This document shows, piece by piece, positions 26,117 to 34,543 of a DNA stretch of 64,000 bases. The DNA is from Phocaeicola coprophilus (lineage in GTDB: Bacteria > Bacteroidota > Bacteroidia > Bacteroidales > Bacteroidaceae). How positions within the stretch are numbered: the first letter of the stretch is position 1; every line of letters begins with the position of its first letter. The position numbers and the translations under genes were made by a program. The notes below the pieces were generated by a model, which worked only from the letters and a program-made list of their open reading frames with translations, searched no databases and had not been told where the DNA came from. Where the stretch lies: positions 1-64,000 of the forward strand of contig JACJJM010000007.1 in the NCBI GenBank assembly GCA_016900015.1, in the 5' to 3' direction.

Positions 26117-27463
26117 TTACTTCATTTTCGGCATACCGGGCATCTTCGGCATACGTCCCATCATCTTGCCCATCTTGCTGCCGGTGACCATCTTCATCAT
26201 CTTGCGTGTCTGGTCGAACTGCTTCAGCAGGCGGTTGACCTCTTGCAGGCTCGTGCCGCTACCCTTGGCGATGCGCTGGCGGCGCGAACTGTTGAGGATT
26301 TCGGGGTGCGTGCGCTCCTTCGGGGTCATGGAGTAGATGATGGCCTCAATGCTCTTGAACGCATTGTCGTCGATGTCAATGTCTTTGATGGCCTTGCCCA
26401 CACCGGGAATCATAGACGCCAGGTCTTTCAGGTTGCCCATCTTTTTGATTTGCTGGATTTGTGCCAGAAAATCGTTGAAGTCGAATTGGTTCTTTTCAAT
26501 CTTCTTCTGCAAGCGTTTGGCCTCGGCCTCGTCATATTGCTCCTGCGCGCGCTCCACCAACGAAACGATGTCGCCCATGCCAAGGATGCGGTCGGCCATA
26601 CGGGCCGGGTGGAAGAGGTCGATGGCTTCGAGCTTCTCGCCCGTACCGATGAACTTTATCGGCTTGTTGACCACTGTACGGATGGACAGGGCTGCACCGC
26701 CGCGGGTGTCGCCGTCAAGTTTCGTCAGGACGACGCCGTCAAAGTCGAGGCGCTCGTTGAACTCACGAGCCGTGTTGACAGCATCCTGTCCGGTCATGGA
26801 ATCGACGACAAACAAGGTCTCGTCCGGCTCGATGGCCTGCTTGATGGCCGCAATCTCGTTCATCATCTGCTCATCGATGGCCAGACGTCCGGCCGTGTCG
26901 ACGATGACGGTGTCATAGCCTTTTGCCTTGGCTTCCTGAATGGCATTCCGGGCTATCTCCACCGGGTTCTTGCTCTCCGGCTCGCTGTAGACGGGGACTT
27001 GGATTTGCTCACCCAACACCTTCAACTGCTCGATGGCCGCCGGACGGTAGACGTCGCAGGCGACGAGCAGCGGCTTGCGGTTTTTCTTGCTCTTCAGCAT
27101 CAGAGCGAGCTTACCGGAGAAAGTGGTCTTACCGGAACCTTGCAGACCGGACATCAGGATGACTGCCGGACGGCCCTTGAGATTGATTTCAACCGTGTCG
27201 CCACCCATGAGCGTGGTCAACTCGTCGTGCACAATCTTCACGAGCAACTGACTGGGCTTCACAGCCGTGAGCACATTTTGTCCCAAAGCCTTCTCTTTCA
27301 CCGTGTCGGTGAAGGTCTTGGCCACTTTATAGTTCACGTCGGCATCCAGCAGTGCGCGGCGCACATCTTTCAGCGTCTCGGCAACATTGATTTCGGTGAT
27401 TTTGCCTTCACCTTTCAGGATTTTAAACGACCGTTCCAGGCGTTCACTTAGATTATCGAACAT
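26117..27463 (-). CDS. ffh: Signal recognition particle protein Ffh
   Basis: A 448-residue GTPase that binds SRP RNA and signal sequences and delivers ribosomes to FtsY. The N domain (residues 1-90), G domain with the P-loop GLQGSGKTTFSGKLA, DTAGRLAID and TKLDGDTRGGAALS, and the methionine-rich M domain are all present; the tail MGKMMGRMPKMPGMPKMK is typical for Bacteroidetes. Its RNA partner is at 11079-11181. It is first of an operon with a TlpA-like gene and folD, with a -7 promoter element at 27520. Confidence 0.98.
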   Translation of the reverse strand: MFDNLSERLERSFKILKGEGKITEINVAETLKDVRRALLDADVNYKVAKTFTDTVKEKALGQNVLTAVKPSQLLVKIVHDELTTLMGGDTVEINLKGRPAVILMSGLQGSGKTTFSGKLALMLKSKKNRKPLLVACDVYRPAAIEQLKVLGEQIQVPVYSEPESKNPVEIARNAIQEAKAKGYDTVIVDTAGRLAIDEQMMNEIAAIKQAIEPDETLFVVDSMTGQDAVNTAREFNERLDFDGVVLTKLDGDTRGGAALSIRTVVNKPIKFIGTGEKLEAIDLFHPARMADRILGMGDIVSLVERAQEQYDEAEAKRLQKKIEKNQFDFNDFLAQIQQIKKMGNLKDLASMIPGVGKAIKDIDIDDNAFKSIEAIIYSMTPKERTHPEILNSSRRQRIAKGSGTSLQEVNRLLKQFDQTRKMMKMVTGSKMGKMMGRMPKMPGMPKMK

Positions 27464-27519
27464 ATCGTATTGCTTATTTGTTTTTTACTTAACTTATCAT
27501 TCTCGACCAATAGAGTGTG

Positions 27520-27527
27520 CAAAAGTA
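27520..27527 (-). promoter_or_regulatory. -7 element of the ffh operon
   Basis: TACTTTTG on the minus strand matches TAnnTTTG. It is 57 bases before the ffh ATG. No well-spaced upstream TTTG is present. Confidence 0.55.
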
Positions 27528-27816
27528 CTAAAAACTTCAAAACCTACCCAGCCCAACTGCTGTATTTCTTAGAGATAGGTCCGATTTGCCGCAAACTCCA
27601 TTCTCCAGGCTGATTTATGATGGACGGGAAAAAGCCTAATGACGATTTGAGATGAAGCGAAAATTCAAGTCCGTATCCGGGCACAAGGATACAGGTTACT
27701 CAGGGTGCGCCTTGTCGACTGCTGACCATACTTGGTTTTTCCACAGATAAATATCACAACAAAAAAGACCTTTGCCCAAGCCTTCCACACGCTATCTGCA
27801 TCACCGGGAAGGATAC

Positions 27817-27882
27817 CTTCCTTTCTGTGTTCGCCAGGCTTCCTTTCCGTGTCGGCTTACCCTCCTTTCGGTCCTCGCACGG
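27817..27882. repeat. 22-bp periodic CCTCCTTTCCG element
   Basis: Three units start at 27817, 27839 and 27861 (22-bp period) with the motifs CTTCCTTTCTG, CTTCCTTTCCG and CCTCCTTTCGG. It is followed by GGAATAGA and a hairpin, as in the 18.1-kb copy (CAATAGA) and the 59.1-kb copy (GAATAGA). Confidence 0.7.
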
Positions 27883-27890
27883 AATAGAAG

Positions 27891-27926
27891 CGGCTCATGA
27901 GCGGATACCTGTCCGCCCATGAGCCG
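27891..27926. terminator. Hairpin, possible terminator of the exporter operon
   Basis: CGGCTCATG (27891-27899) pairs with CATGAGCCG (27918-27926), and GCGGA with TCCGC inside. It lacks a long T-run on the minus strand, so it may be part of the repeat element and not a terminator. Confidence 0.4.
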
Positions 27927-28098
27927 CAAAGCCTCTGGCAAGAGAACTATTTTAGTCTGTTTATATTCAACCGCTTACGATAGAAGACCGTCTGTCGGAT
28001 GCGTTGTCACGGTCGTCCGGCTGTCGGCATTTGACGGAAAGAGACACAGCAGGCCTAAAGGAACAGCCCATTTTGAAAAAACATTAACAACTCTACGT

Positions 28099-29424
28099 TC
28101 AGGCAATAGGTTTCCCTTCATAGAAGGCAAGAATCTTCGTGCGGAAGAGGTATTCGTACTTCGCTTGCAGGCGGTCGGACTGCGCCTTGGCCAGATTGAC
28201 CTTCGCCTCAGTGAACTCGACGAAATTGGCTTGCCCGTTGCGGAACTTTTCCTCCATCAGCCGGAAGGATGTCTCGCCCGCCCGGACAGCCGCTTCGCTG
28301 GAGCGGTATTTGCTCTCGGCCGCCAGCGCGTTGTACCACGCTTGCTGTATCTCCTTGTAGAGGGCCTTCTTCGTATTGTCGAGTTGCAGGAGCAAGTCAT
28401 TCTGTTGCAGGCGGGCGGTGCGCACGCGGTTGCGGGTGGCCAGGCGGTTGAAAAGCGGGATGCTCAGATTCAAGCCGACATAGCGGTTGAAGTTGTTCTT
28501 CATCTGGTCGCTAAATCCCAAGGTCGTACCTCCGCTCACGGTGTAATAGCTCGTCCCCAGCCCGCCGCTGAGCGAGAGTTGGGGATAGAAAGCACTTTGG
28601 GCGATACGGATGCTCTTGTCGCTGCCTTCCAGACGATATTTCGCCGCCTTGATTTCGGGACGGAAAGCGAGGGCCTGGACATAGATGGCATCGGGCGGCG
28701 TGAGCGGGGCGAAGTCGGGTTGTCCGGCAGGGACTTCGAGTGCAAAACCTTCGGGTGAAGGGAGTTCAAGCAGCTGGCTGAGTTCGAGCAGGGCGAGGCG
28801 GCGGTTGTTCTCCGCCTGCACGACATTCATCTCCTCTTGTGCCAGGCGTGCCTCAGCCTCAGCCGTCTCTGAAGGCGATGCCTTGCCCACGGCCTCCAGG
28901 CGGCTGAGCCGCTCAGCCTGCTGCCGGGTCAGGTCGGCCTGCTGACGTGCGACAGCGGCCAGTTCTTCATTGAACAACACTTGCAAGTAGGCCGAAGCGA
29001 CATTGACGGCCAGGTCGTCCTTAGCCTTATTGAGGTCCTCCAGTGCAGCTTTGAGGTTGAGCTTAGCCAATGCATGTTCGTTGGGCAATTGCAGTCCGGT
29101 GAAGAGAGGGATGCTCGCACTCAGGCTGAAGCTCGTGTTGCCGCTGTGGATGTCGCTGTATGTGTTGTCCACGGGCGAAGCCGAACGTCCCCAGCTCCAG
29201 TTCTGCCCGGCACCGGCACTCACCTGTGGCAGGCGTGCCCACTTGGCCGTATTGGCTTCCACCTGACTCTGCTGCACCGACACACGGGTGCGCTGCACGT
29301 CGACATTGTGTTCCAATGCGTAGTCAATACACTGTCTCAAAGTCCATCGCTGCTGGGCCTGGAGAAAGAAGGGCACAGCAAACCAACAAGCGGCTGCCGC
29401 CCACAATAAACAAGCTCTTTTCAT
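28099..29424 (-). CDS. TolC-family outer-membrane efflux protein
   Basis: A 441-residue exported protein of the outer membrane factor (OEP/TolC) family. Signal peptide (MKRACLLWAAAACWFAVPFFLQAQ), then QRWTLRQCIDYALEHNVDVQR, the normal first helix of the family, and two repeats of long coiled-coil helices with short barrel strands (KNNFNRYVGLNLSIPLFNR). It forms the trimeric exit channel of the exporter encoded by the four genes before it. It is 14 bases downstream of the adaptor gene and is last in the operon. Confidence 0.95.
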   Translation of the reverse strand: MKRACLLWAAAACWFAVPFFLQAQQRWTLRQCIDYALEHNVDVQRTRVSVQQSQVEANTAKWARLPQVSAGAGQNWSWGRSASPVDNTYSDIHSGNTSFSLSASIPLFTGLQLPNEHALAKLNLKAALEDLNKAKDDLAVNVASAYLQVLFNEELAAVARQQADLTRQQAERLSRLEAVGKASPSETAEAEARLAQEEMNVVQAENNRRLALLELSQLLELPSPEGFALEVPAGQPDFAPLTPPDAIYVQALAFRPEIKAAKYRLEGSDKSIRIAQSAFYPQLSLSGGLGTSYYTVSGGTTLGFSDQMKNNFNRYVGLNLSIPLFNRLATRNRVRTARLQQNDLLLQLDNTKKALYKEIQQAWYNALAAESKYRSSEAAVRAGETSFRLMEEKFRNGQANFVEFTEAKVNLAKAQSDRLQAKYEYLFRTKILAFYEGKPIA

Positions 29425-29438
29425 AGGTCGAAGTGGGA

Positions 29439-30542
29439 TTAAACATTCTTGGTCGTCTTTTCAGCTCCGCGCAGACGGTCGGTCGGGCGCAGGCCTTCCT
29501 TGATTTGTATGCGCAGGCCATCACTCAACCCGACTGTGACCTGCTGGCGGCGGTATTGAGGGGGCACGCTGTCAGTCATAAGCCAGACGAACGCGCTGTC
29601 GCCGCTAAACTCAAGCACACTCTCGGGCACGGTCAGCACCTGACGGGCACGCTGGAGGACGATTTCCGCATTGGCCGAATAGCCGGAACGGATGAACACA
29701 CTGTCAGGCACTTGGATAGCGGCCTTGATTTCAAACTGATTGGCCCCATTCTCCTCCACACCTTTGGGCGAAATGTATTCCAATACGGCATCAAACGAGA
29801 GGTCTTGCAGTGCACCCAACGTGAGCTTGACCGGCATACCCTCGTGGATGCGTCCGACTTCGGTCTCGTCGATATTGCCGCGGAAGATGAGGTCGTTCAT
29901 ATCGGCCACGGTGGCGATGGTCGTACCGTCGTTGAACGAGTTGCTCATGATGACCGAGTTGCCCACCTTCACAGGGATGTCGAGTATCAGGCCGTCGATG
30001 GTCGAACGGATGAGCGTGCTGCTGAAAGAGGCACTGCTCTGCGTGATGCCTTCACGCACGATCTGGAGCGCGTCTTCCGAGGCCTGGAGCTCCTCGCGTG
30101 CCTGTTTCAAGGCGACTTCGTTCTTCTCGAACTCTTCGCGGCTGATGAGTTTGTCGTCATAGAGTTGCTTCATGCGCTTGAAGTCAGTCTCTGCCTGTGA
30201 GGCATTGATCTTGGCCAGGCGTACGCGGCTTTCGGCCGAATTGAGCTGCCCCAGTTCGGGGATGACCTTCACCTTGGCTATGACCTCCCCGGCCCGGACA
30301 TGTTCACCGGCCTTCTTGCACAGTTCGGAGATGATGCCTGAGATTTGCGGTTTGATGAGCACTTCGTCGCGTGGCTCCACTTTGCCTGTGGCGACAGTCG
30401 TCTTTTCAAGGTCGGCCACTTGGGGTGTCACAGTCTCGTAGACTTTCTTTTCCGGCCTCGATTTCTGGTAGAGGAACACAAACGTGCCCACAAACACGAG
30501 TCCCACGACTACCAGCAATGCAATCCTTAGATACTTCTTCAT
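29439..30542 (-). CDS. Periplasmic adaptor (MacA/HlyD-like)
   Basis: A 367-residue membrane fusion protein with an N-terminal anchor helix (residues 6-26), a biotinyl-lipoyl half-site (VLIKPQISGIISELCKKAGEHVRAGEVIAKV), a long coiled-coil hairpin (about 90-170), the second lipoyl half (STIDGLILDIPVKVGNSVIMSNSFNDGTTIATVADMNDL) and a beta-barrel region. This is the MacA-type arrangement that links an ABC permease of the MacB kind to a TolC channel. It sits between the permease and TolC genes. Confidence 0.93.
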   Translation of the reverse strand: MKKYLRIALLVVVGLVFVGTFVFLYQKSRPEKKVYETVTPQVADLEKTTVATGKVEPRDEVLIKPQISGIISELCKKAGEHVRAGEVIAKVKVIPELGQLNSAESRVRLAKINASQAETDFKRMKQLYDDKLISREEFEKNEVALKQAREELQASEDALQIVREGITQSSASFSSTLIRSTIDGLILDIPVKVGNSVIMSNSFNDGTTIATVADMNDLIFRGNIDETEVGRIHEGMPVKLTLGALQDLSFDAVLEYISPKGVEENGANQFEIKAAIQVPDSVFIRSGYSANAEIVLQRARQVLTVPESVLEFSGDSAFVWLMTDSVPPQYRRQQVTVGLSDGLRIQIKEGLRPTDRLRGAEKTTKNV

Positions 30543-30584
30543 GTCGTTGATATGGTTTGTTATTATTTTGTTATTCTGATTCGG

Positions 30585-31835
30585 TTACTCTTCGCGGATG
30601 GCGTCTATCGGCTTCACGGCCATGGCCCGGTAGGCCGGTGCCAGCCCGGCCAATGTCCCCAGCACGGCAAGCAGCACGCACATGCCCACCGCCGCGCCAA
30701 ACGACACTTGGAAATGTACATACTCGTTCGGAAGGCTTTCTCCGTTGACCCCCATCTCCGCCAGTTGGAGCACGACGACGCCAAACGTCAGTCCTGCCAG
30801 TCCGGCCAGCGTGGTCAGCACCAGGCTCTCGGTCAATATCTGCTCGAGAATGTCGCGCGGACGAGCCCCGATGGCACGGCGGATGCCTATCTCCGTGGTG
30901 CGTTCGCGCACGGTGACCATCATAATGTTCGACACGCCGATAGCCCCTGCAAGCAGCGTCCCCAGCCCGACCATCCAGATGAGGATGTGTATACCCAGGA
31001 ACAGGTTGTCCACGGTCGTGAAGACGGCCTCGGCATTGAGCAGCATGAGCGCCTGGCGGTCATCGGGAGCGATGTAGTGCGCCGCCTTGAGGATACGGCC
31101 TATCTCCGGCTCCAGGTCGCTCACCCGATAGCCGGGGCGGGCCGTGTAGCAGATAATCTGTATCTTGTTGCCCAAGTTATATGTGTGTTGCATCGTGGTA
31201 AAGGGCAGGATGACAGACTCCTCGGCAGAGCCTTGGATATTGATTTTCCCGCTCGAAGCACATACGCCGATGACACGGTAGTACACGCCGTCGATACAGA
31301 TGCTGCGCCCGCAAGGGTCTTCATCCGCATGAAAGAGGTTCTCATAGATGCGCTTGCCGATGACGCACACCTTGCGTGATTCGCGCACGTCGATGTCATT
31401 CAGGTAGCGTCCGTAGAGCATGACGGGTGTCTCGATGTGCACATAATCGGCCATGTTGCCCTTCACGCTGCATGAAGCTTCCTTGTCCTCGAACACGACT
31501 TTGGAGTTCCACCGGCTGGTGTTGGGCGTCACCACGTCAAGCCCGGGCACACCCTCCCGGAGACGCCCGATGTCAGCCAGCTCCAAGTCCCAGTGGCGAC
31601 CCTTACGGAAACCCCGGTAAGGTTCGCTGGTCGGCATGGCGGCGATGAAGCCGGAATTGGTCGCGAAGCCAGCAAACTGTTGCTGCATCTTCTCCTGCAT
31701 GGCATGTCCGCCACCCATGAGGGCGATGAGCATGAAGATACCCCAGAAGATGCCGAAAGCCGTGAGCAGGCTACGAGTCTTGTTGCGGGTGATGGTGAGG
31801 AGGATTTCCTCGCATGTGTCTAAATCAAGTTTCAT
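30585..31835 (-). CDS. MacB-like ABC transporter permease (second)
   Basis: A 416-residue permease with one N-terminal helix (residues about 20-42), a large periplasmic MacB_PCD domain and three C-terminal helices with the FtsX signature (WMVGLGTLLAGAIGVSNIMMVTVRERTTEIGIRRAIGARPRDIL). It has no ATPase domain; the separate ATPase gene is two genes upstream. It is paralogous to the neighbouring permease, and the pair probably forms a heterodimer. Substrates of MacB-type systems include peptides, lipoproteins and toxins; not determinable here. Confidence 0.93.
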   Translation of the reverse strand: MKLDLDTCEEILLTITRNKTRSLLTAFGIFWGIFMLIALMGGGHAMQEKMQQQFAGFATNSGFIAAMPTSEPYRGFRKGRHWDLELADIGRLREGVPGLDVVTPNTSRWNSKVVFEDKEASCSVKGNMADYVHIETPVMLYGRYLNDIDVRESRKVCVIGKRIYENLFHADEDPCGRSICIDGVYYRVIGVCASSGKINIQGSAEESVILPFTTMQHTYNLGNKIQIICYTARPGYRVSDLEPEIGRILKAAHYIAPDDRQALMLLNAEAVFTTVDNLFLGIHILIWMVGLGTLLAGAIGVSNIMMVTVRERTTEIGIRRAIGARPRDILEQILTESLVLTTLAGLAGLTFGVVVLQLAEMGVNGESLPNEYVHFQVSFGAAVGMCVLLAVLGTLAGLAPAYRAMAVKPIDAIREE

Positions 31836-31863
31836 GGTTTGTTTCTGTAAAATGCGGTTCTGT

Positions 31864-33138
31864 TCATCGTAAAGCCTCGATGGGACGTATGCGCGACGCC
31901 TTGCGTGCCGGAAAGTAACCGGCCAACGTGCCGGCTACGATGAGCGTCAGCGTCGCCTCGACGGCAATGCTGAGATCAATGGTCGGGTCAGTAAACACGG
32001 CGGCTGACATGCCTTCGCCCACGTCCATCGTCATACGCCCGGCCAAGGCGGTCATGACTTCTGTCGCCACAATGCCTGCCACCATCCCGATGTAGCCGAA
32101 GAACGTCGTGATGACAACACTCTCGGCGATGACCAGTCCCAGGATGGACCGAGGCTTCGCGCCGAGAGCCTTACGGATGCCGAACTCATGCGTGCGCTCC
32201 TTCACCGTGATGAGCATGATGTTCGACACGCCCACTACACCGCTCAGAAGCGTGAAAATACCAATGACCCAAATGCCTATGCGGAGCACTTGCATCGCTC
32301 CCAGCGAACGCAGGTAGTCGGCAAAGCGATTCCATATCCACACGGCGCTCTTGTCGTCGGGCGCAAAGCGGTGGTTCTCGGCCAACAGGGCCAGAAGGTC
32401 CGTCTCGAAGGCTTCATTGTCCTCGAGTGTCGTCAAGCCCTGTGTCGTGAAAAGCAGGTTGTCGATGTCTGTACCCCGGTTGTAGAGCGTGCGGAGCGTG
32501 GAGAAAGGGACATAGGCATCCGAGCTGCCATTGTCTCCGCGGTCTGCATAGACGCCCACGACGCGGTAGGCCACACTGTCAGCTGTCACGTAGGAGCCGA
32601 CGGCCTTCGCCGCGTCCTTGAACAGTATTTCAGCCGTGCGGCGGTGGAGCACGATGCACTTGCGGCAGTCACGTAAGTCGATGGGATTGATGAAGCGTCC
32701 GCCCACCACATTGACCAGCTCGATGTCGGCAAAGTTCGGATACACTCCCCGCAAGGAGAGGTTGACATACTCTGCACCGTGGCTCAGCGTGAGGTTGTCC
32801 TGTGTCAGCGTCGCGCCGGTCTCCTCCATGTAGGGCGCAAAGCGGCGGTGCGTACTCTCCATGTCCCTGCCGTCAAGTTTCACGTGACGGCCTTCACGAA
32901 AGCCCCCGTAAGGTTTCGACGTGAACCAGCCCGACACACGTACGGAATTCTTCGCCCACGACGACGAGCCTTCCTCGAAAGCGTGTATCAAGCCATTGCC
33001 TGCGCCGAGCAGGACGATGAGCATGAAGATGCCCCACGCGACGGCAAAGCCCGTGAGCAACGTGCGCAACTTGTTGCGCCGCACCGTCTGATAGATTTCC
33101 TGGATGATGTCTCTCATAAGCGTGCGTATGTCTGTCAT
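31864..33138 (-). CDS. MacB-like ABC transporter permease (first)
   Basis: A 424-residue permease of the same type as the next gene: N-terminal helix (RTLLTGFAVAWGIFMLIVLLGAG), periplasmic MacB_PCD region and a C-terminal FtsX block (IGIFTLLSGVVGVSNIMLITVKERTHEFGIRKALGAKPRSIL). Its start overlaps the stop of the ATPase gene by four bases (ATGA), so expression is coupled. The presence of two different permeases suggests an asymmetric transmembrane unit. Confidence 0.93.
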   Translation of the reverse strand: MTDIRTLMRDIIQEIYQTVRRNKLRTLLTGFAVAWGIFMLIVLLGAGNGLIHAFEEGSSSWAKNSVRVSGWFTSKPYGGFREGRHVKLDGRDMESTHRRFAPYMEETGATLTQDNLTLSHGAEYVNLSLRGVYPNFADIELVNVVGGRFINPIDLRDCRKCIVLHRRTAEILFKDAAKAVGSYVTADSVAYRVVGVYADRGDNGSSDAYVPFSTLRTLYNRGTDIDNLLFTTQGLTTLEDNEAFETDLLALLAENHRFAPDDKSAVWIWNRFADYLRSLGAMQVLRIGIWVIGIFTLLSGVVGVSNIMLITVKERTHEFGIRKALGAKPRSILGLVIAESVVITTFFGYIGMVAGIVATEVMTALAGRMTMDVGEGMSAAVFTDPTIDLSIAVEATLTLIVAGTLAGYFPARKASRIRPIEALR

Positions 33139-33854
33139 TTCATGAGTCCGCCCGCCGCGCCGAAAGGTGAAGCGTCGTGCCGATGGTTGTCCTCGATGCG
33201 TTCGATAAGTCCGTCGCGCAGATGGATGATGCGGTCGGTCTGGTTGGCCACGCCACTCTCGTGGGTGACAACGACGATGGTCAGTCCTTCGCGGTGAAGG
33301 CCTTTGAGGATGTCCATCACCTCGACCGACGTGCGGCTGTCAAGCGCACCTGTCGGCTCGTCAGCCAGGATGACCTGCGGCTGCCCGATGAGTGCGCGGG
33401 CGATGGCGACACGCTGCTTCTGTCCGCCGCTCATCTCGGAAGGCAAGTGGTGTGCCCAGTCCTTCAGGCCCAGACGGTCGAGATACTCCAAGGCGAGGGC
33501 ATTGCGCTTGCGCCGGGGCACACCGCGGTAGAAGAGCGGCAAGGCCACGTTCTCCAGCGCGTTCTTGAAAGGGATAAGGTTAAACGACTGAAAGATGAAG
33601 CCCAACGTATGGTTGCGCAACTCGGCAGCCCGCGCCTCGCTCAATCCGCGCACGAGCGTCCCGCCCAGGCGGTATTCGCCCTCATCGTAGTCGTCGAGGA
33701 TGCCGAGGATGTTGAGCAATGTACTTTTACCGGACCCGGACGCGCCCATGATGGACACCAGTTCCCCCTGCTCGATGTCAAGGTCGATGCCCCGCAGCAC
33801 ATGGAGCGGCGCTCCGTTATGGTAAGTCTTGTGAATGTTTTTCAGATGTATCAT
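33135..33854 (-). CDS. ABC transporter ATP-binding protein (LolD/MacB-type)
   Basis: A 239-residue ATPase with Walker A (GASGSGKST, about residues 37-45), signature [15 protein letters not shown], Walker [13 protein letters not shown] and the switch His in VVVTHE. The [25 protein letters not shown] start is typical of the MacB/LolD subgroup. It is the first gene of the exporter operon, behind a clear promoter. The short C-terminal tail ([13 protein letters not shown]) overlaps the permease start. Confidence 0.96.
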   Translation of the reverse strand: MIHLKNIHKTYHNGAPLHVLRGIDLDIEQGELVSIMGASGSGKSTLLNILGILDDYDEGEYRLGGTLVRGLSEARAAELRNHTLGFIFQSFNLIPFKNALENVALPLFYRGVPRRKRNALALEYLDRLGLKDWAHHLPSEMSGGQKQRVAIARALIGQPQVILADEPTGALDSRTSVEVMDILKGLHREGLTIVVVTHESGVANQTDRIIHLRDGLIERIEDNHRHDASPFGAAGGLMK

Positions 33855-33948
33855 GCCGTGGTGTATAAATATAAGGTGTAACCTTTACGGTCTGCATTCC
33901 TTAGACGTAAACACTCCCCCGCAAAGTTGCACCCATGTGCAAACGCTG

Positions 33949-33978
33949 CAAATATAGGCAAAATGCCCGGACGTGCAA
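33949..33978 (-). promoter_or_regulatory. Promoter of the ABC exporter operon
   Basis: On the minus strand TTG (33976-33978), a 19-base spacer and TATATTTG (33949-33956) match the consensus. The predicted leader is about 88 bases to the ATG at 33854. Confidence 0.78.
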
Positions 33979-34097
33979 CGTTTCTCCACCCTTTCTTCTC
34001 CAGTCTCTTCTCCCCTACGGGAAATGCCGTCGTCGCAGTTGAGAATTATCATTACAAACAAACATCTGCGGATATACCTTGCAAAGACTTACGTAAG

Positions 34098-34235
34098 TCT
34101 CCACTTGACATATTATATACTCTCCACTTGACACATTATATACTCTCCACTCGACACATTATATACTCTCCACTCGACACATTATATACTCTTCACTCGA
34201 CACATTATATACTCTCCACTTATGACTATATATAG
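34098..34235. repeat. 23-bp tandem repeat, five units plus a decayed sixth
   Basis: Units start at 34098, 34121, 34144, 34167 and 34190, each TCT(C/T)CACT(T/C)GACA followed by (T/C)ATTATATAC; units 3 and 4 are identical. A sixth (34213-34235) keeps only TCTCCACTT. After it ATGACTATATA(T/C)AG occurs twice (34222 and 34244). The array lies 120-260 bases upstream of the exporter promoter. Near-identity of units indicates recent slippage or expansion. Confidence 0.9.
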
Positions 34236-34468
34236 TCTCAATGCATGACTATATACAGCCGTAACCATGCAATATATACCATTCATTATCAACAGATTGT
34301 AAAAGCACGTGCAGACACCTCCGCAGGCGACGGGAAGGGAAATGCGACGGGGCGGGAATGGAAGGACGGGAGCAGGGACGAGGGCCATGCGGAGGGGCGC
34401 AAGAGGGAGATACGGCATAGTAAAAACAGTGTACACTGAATGGATGGTTCGGGAGGCCGCATGAAAAA
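34236..34468. other. Non-coding spacer
   Basis: Together with 33979-34097 this is the rest of the gap between the exporter promoter and the carbohydrate locus. No credible gene or recognised site beyond the listed repeat and terminator. Confidence 0.5.
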
Positions 34469-34517
34469 GGCGCGGACGGCATGGATGAGTGACGAGAACA
34501 TCCGTACCGACCGCGCC
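34469..34517 (-). terminator. Terminator of the carbohydrate-use locus
   Basis: GGCGCGG (34469-34475) pairs with CCGCGCC (34511-34517), with further internal pairing (CCGT/ACGG), and the minus strand then reads TTTTTC. It lies 27 bases after the stop of the last gene of the locus. Confidence 0.65.
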
Positions 34518-34543
34518 GACTGCGGCAGAAAGAGCCTGCCCCT

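Larger units (their letters stand above)
27464..28098. other. 635-base spacer between ffh and the exporter operon
   Basis: No credible gene. It holds the ffh -7 element (27520-27527), a 22-bp periodic element (27817-27882) and a hairpin (27891-27926). The remainder shows nothing I recognise. Confidence 0.6.

Noticed and set aside
26243-27451. Plus-strand frame of 402 codons antisense to ffh
   Set aside because: The minus frame is unmistakable Ffh.
34098-34235. CRISPR array
   Set aside because: Units abut without unique spacers; it is a plain tandem repeat.
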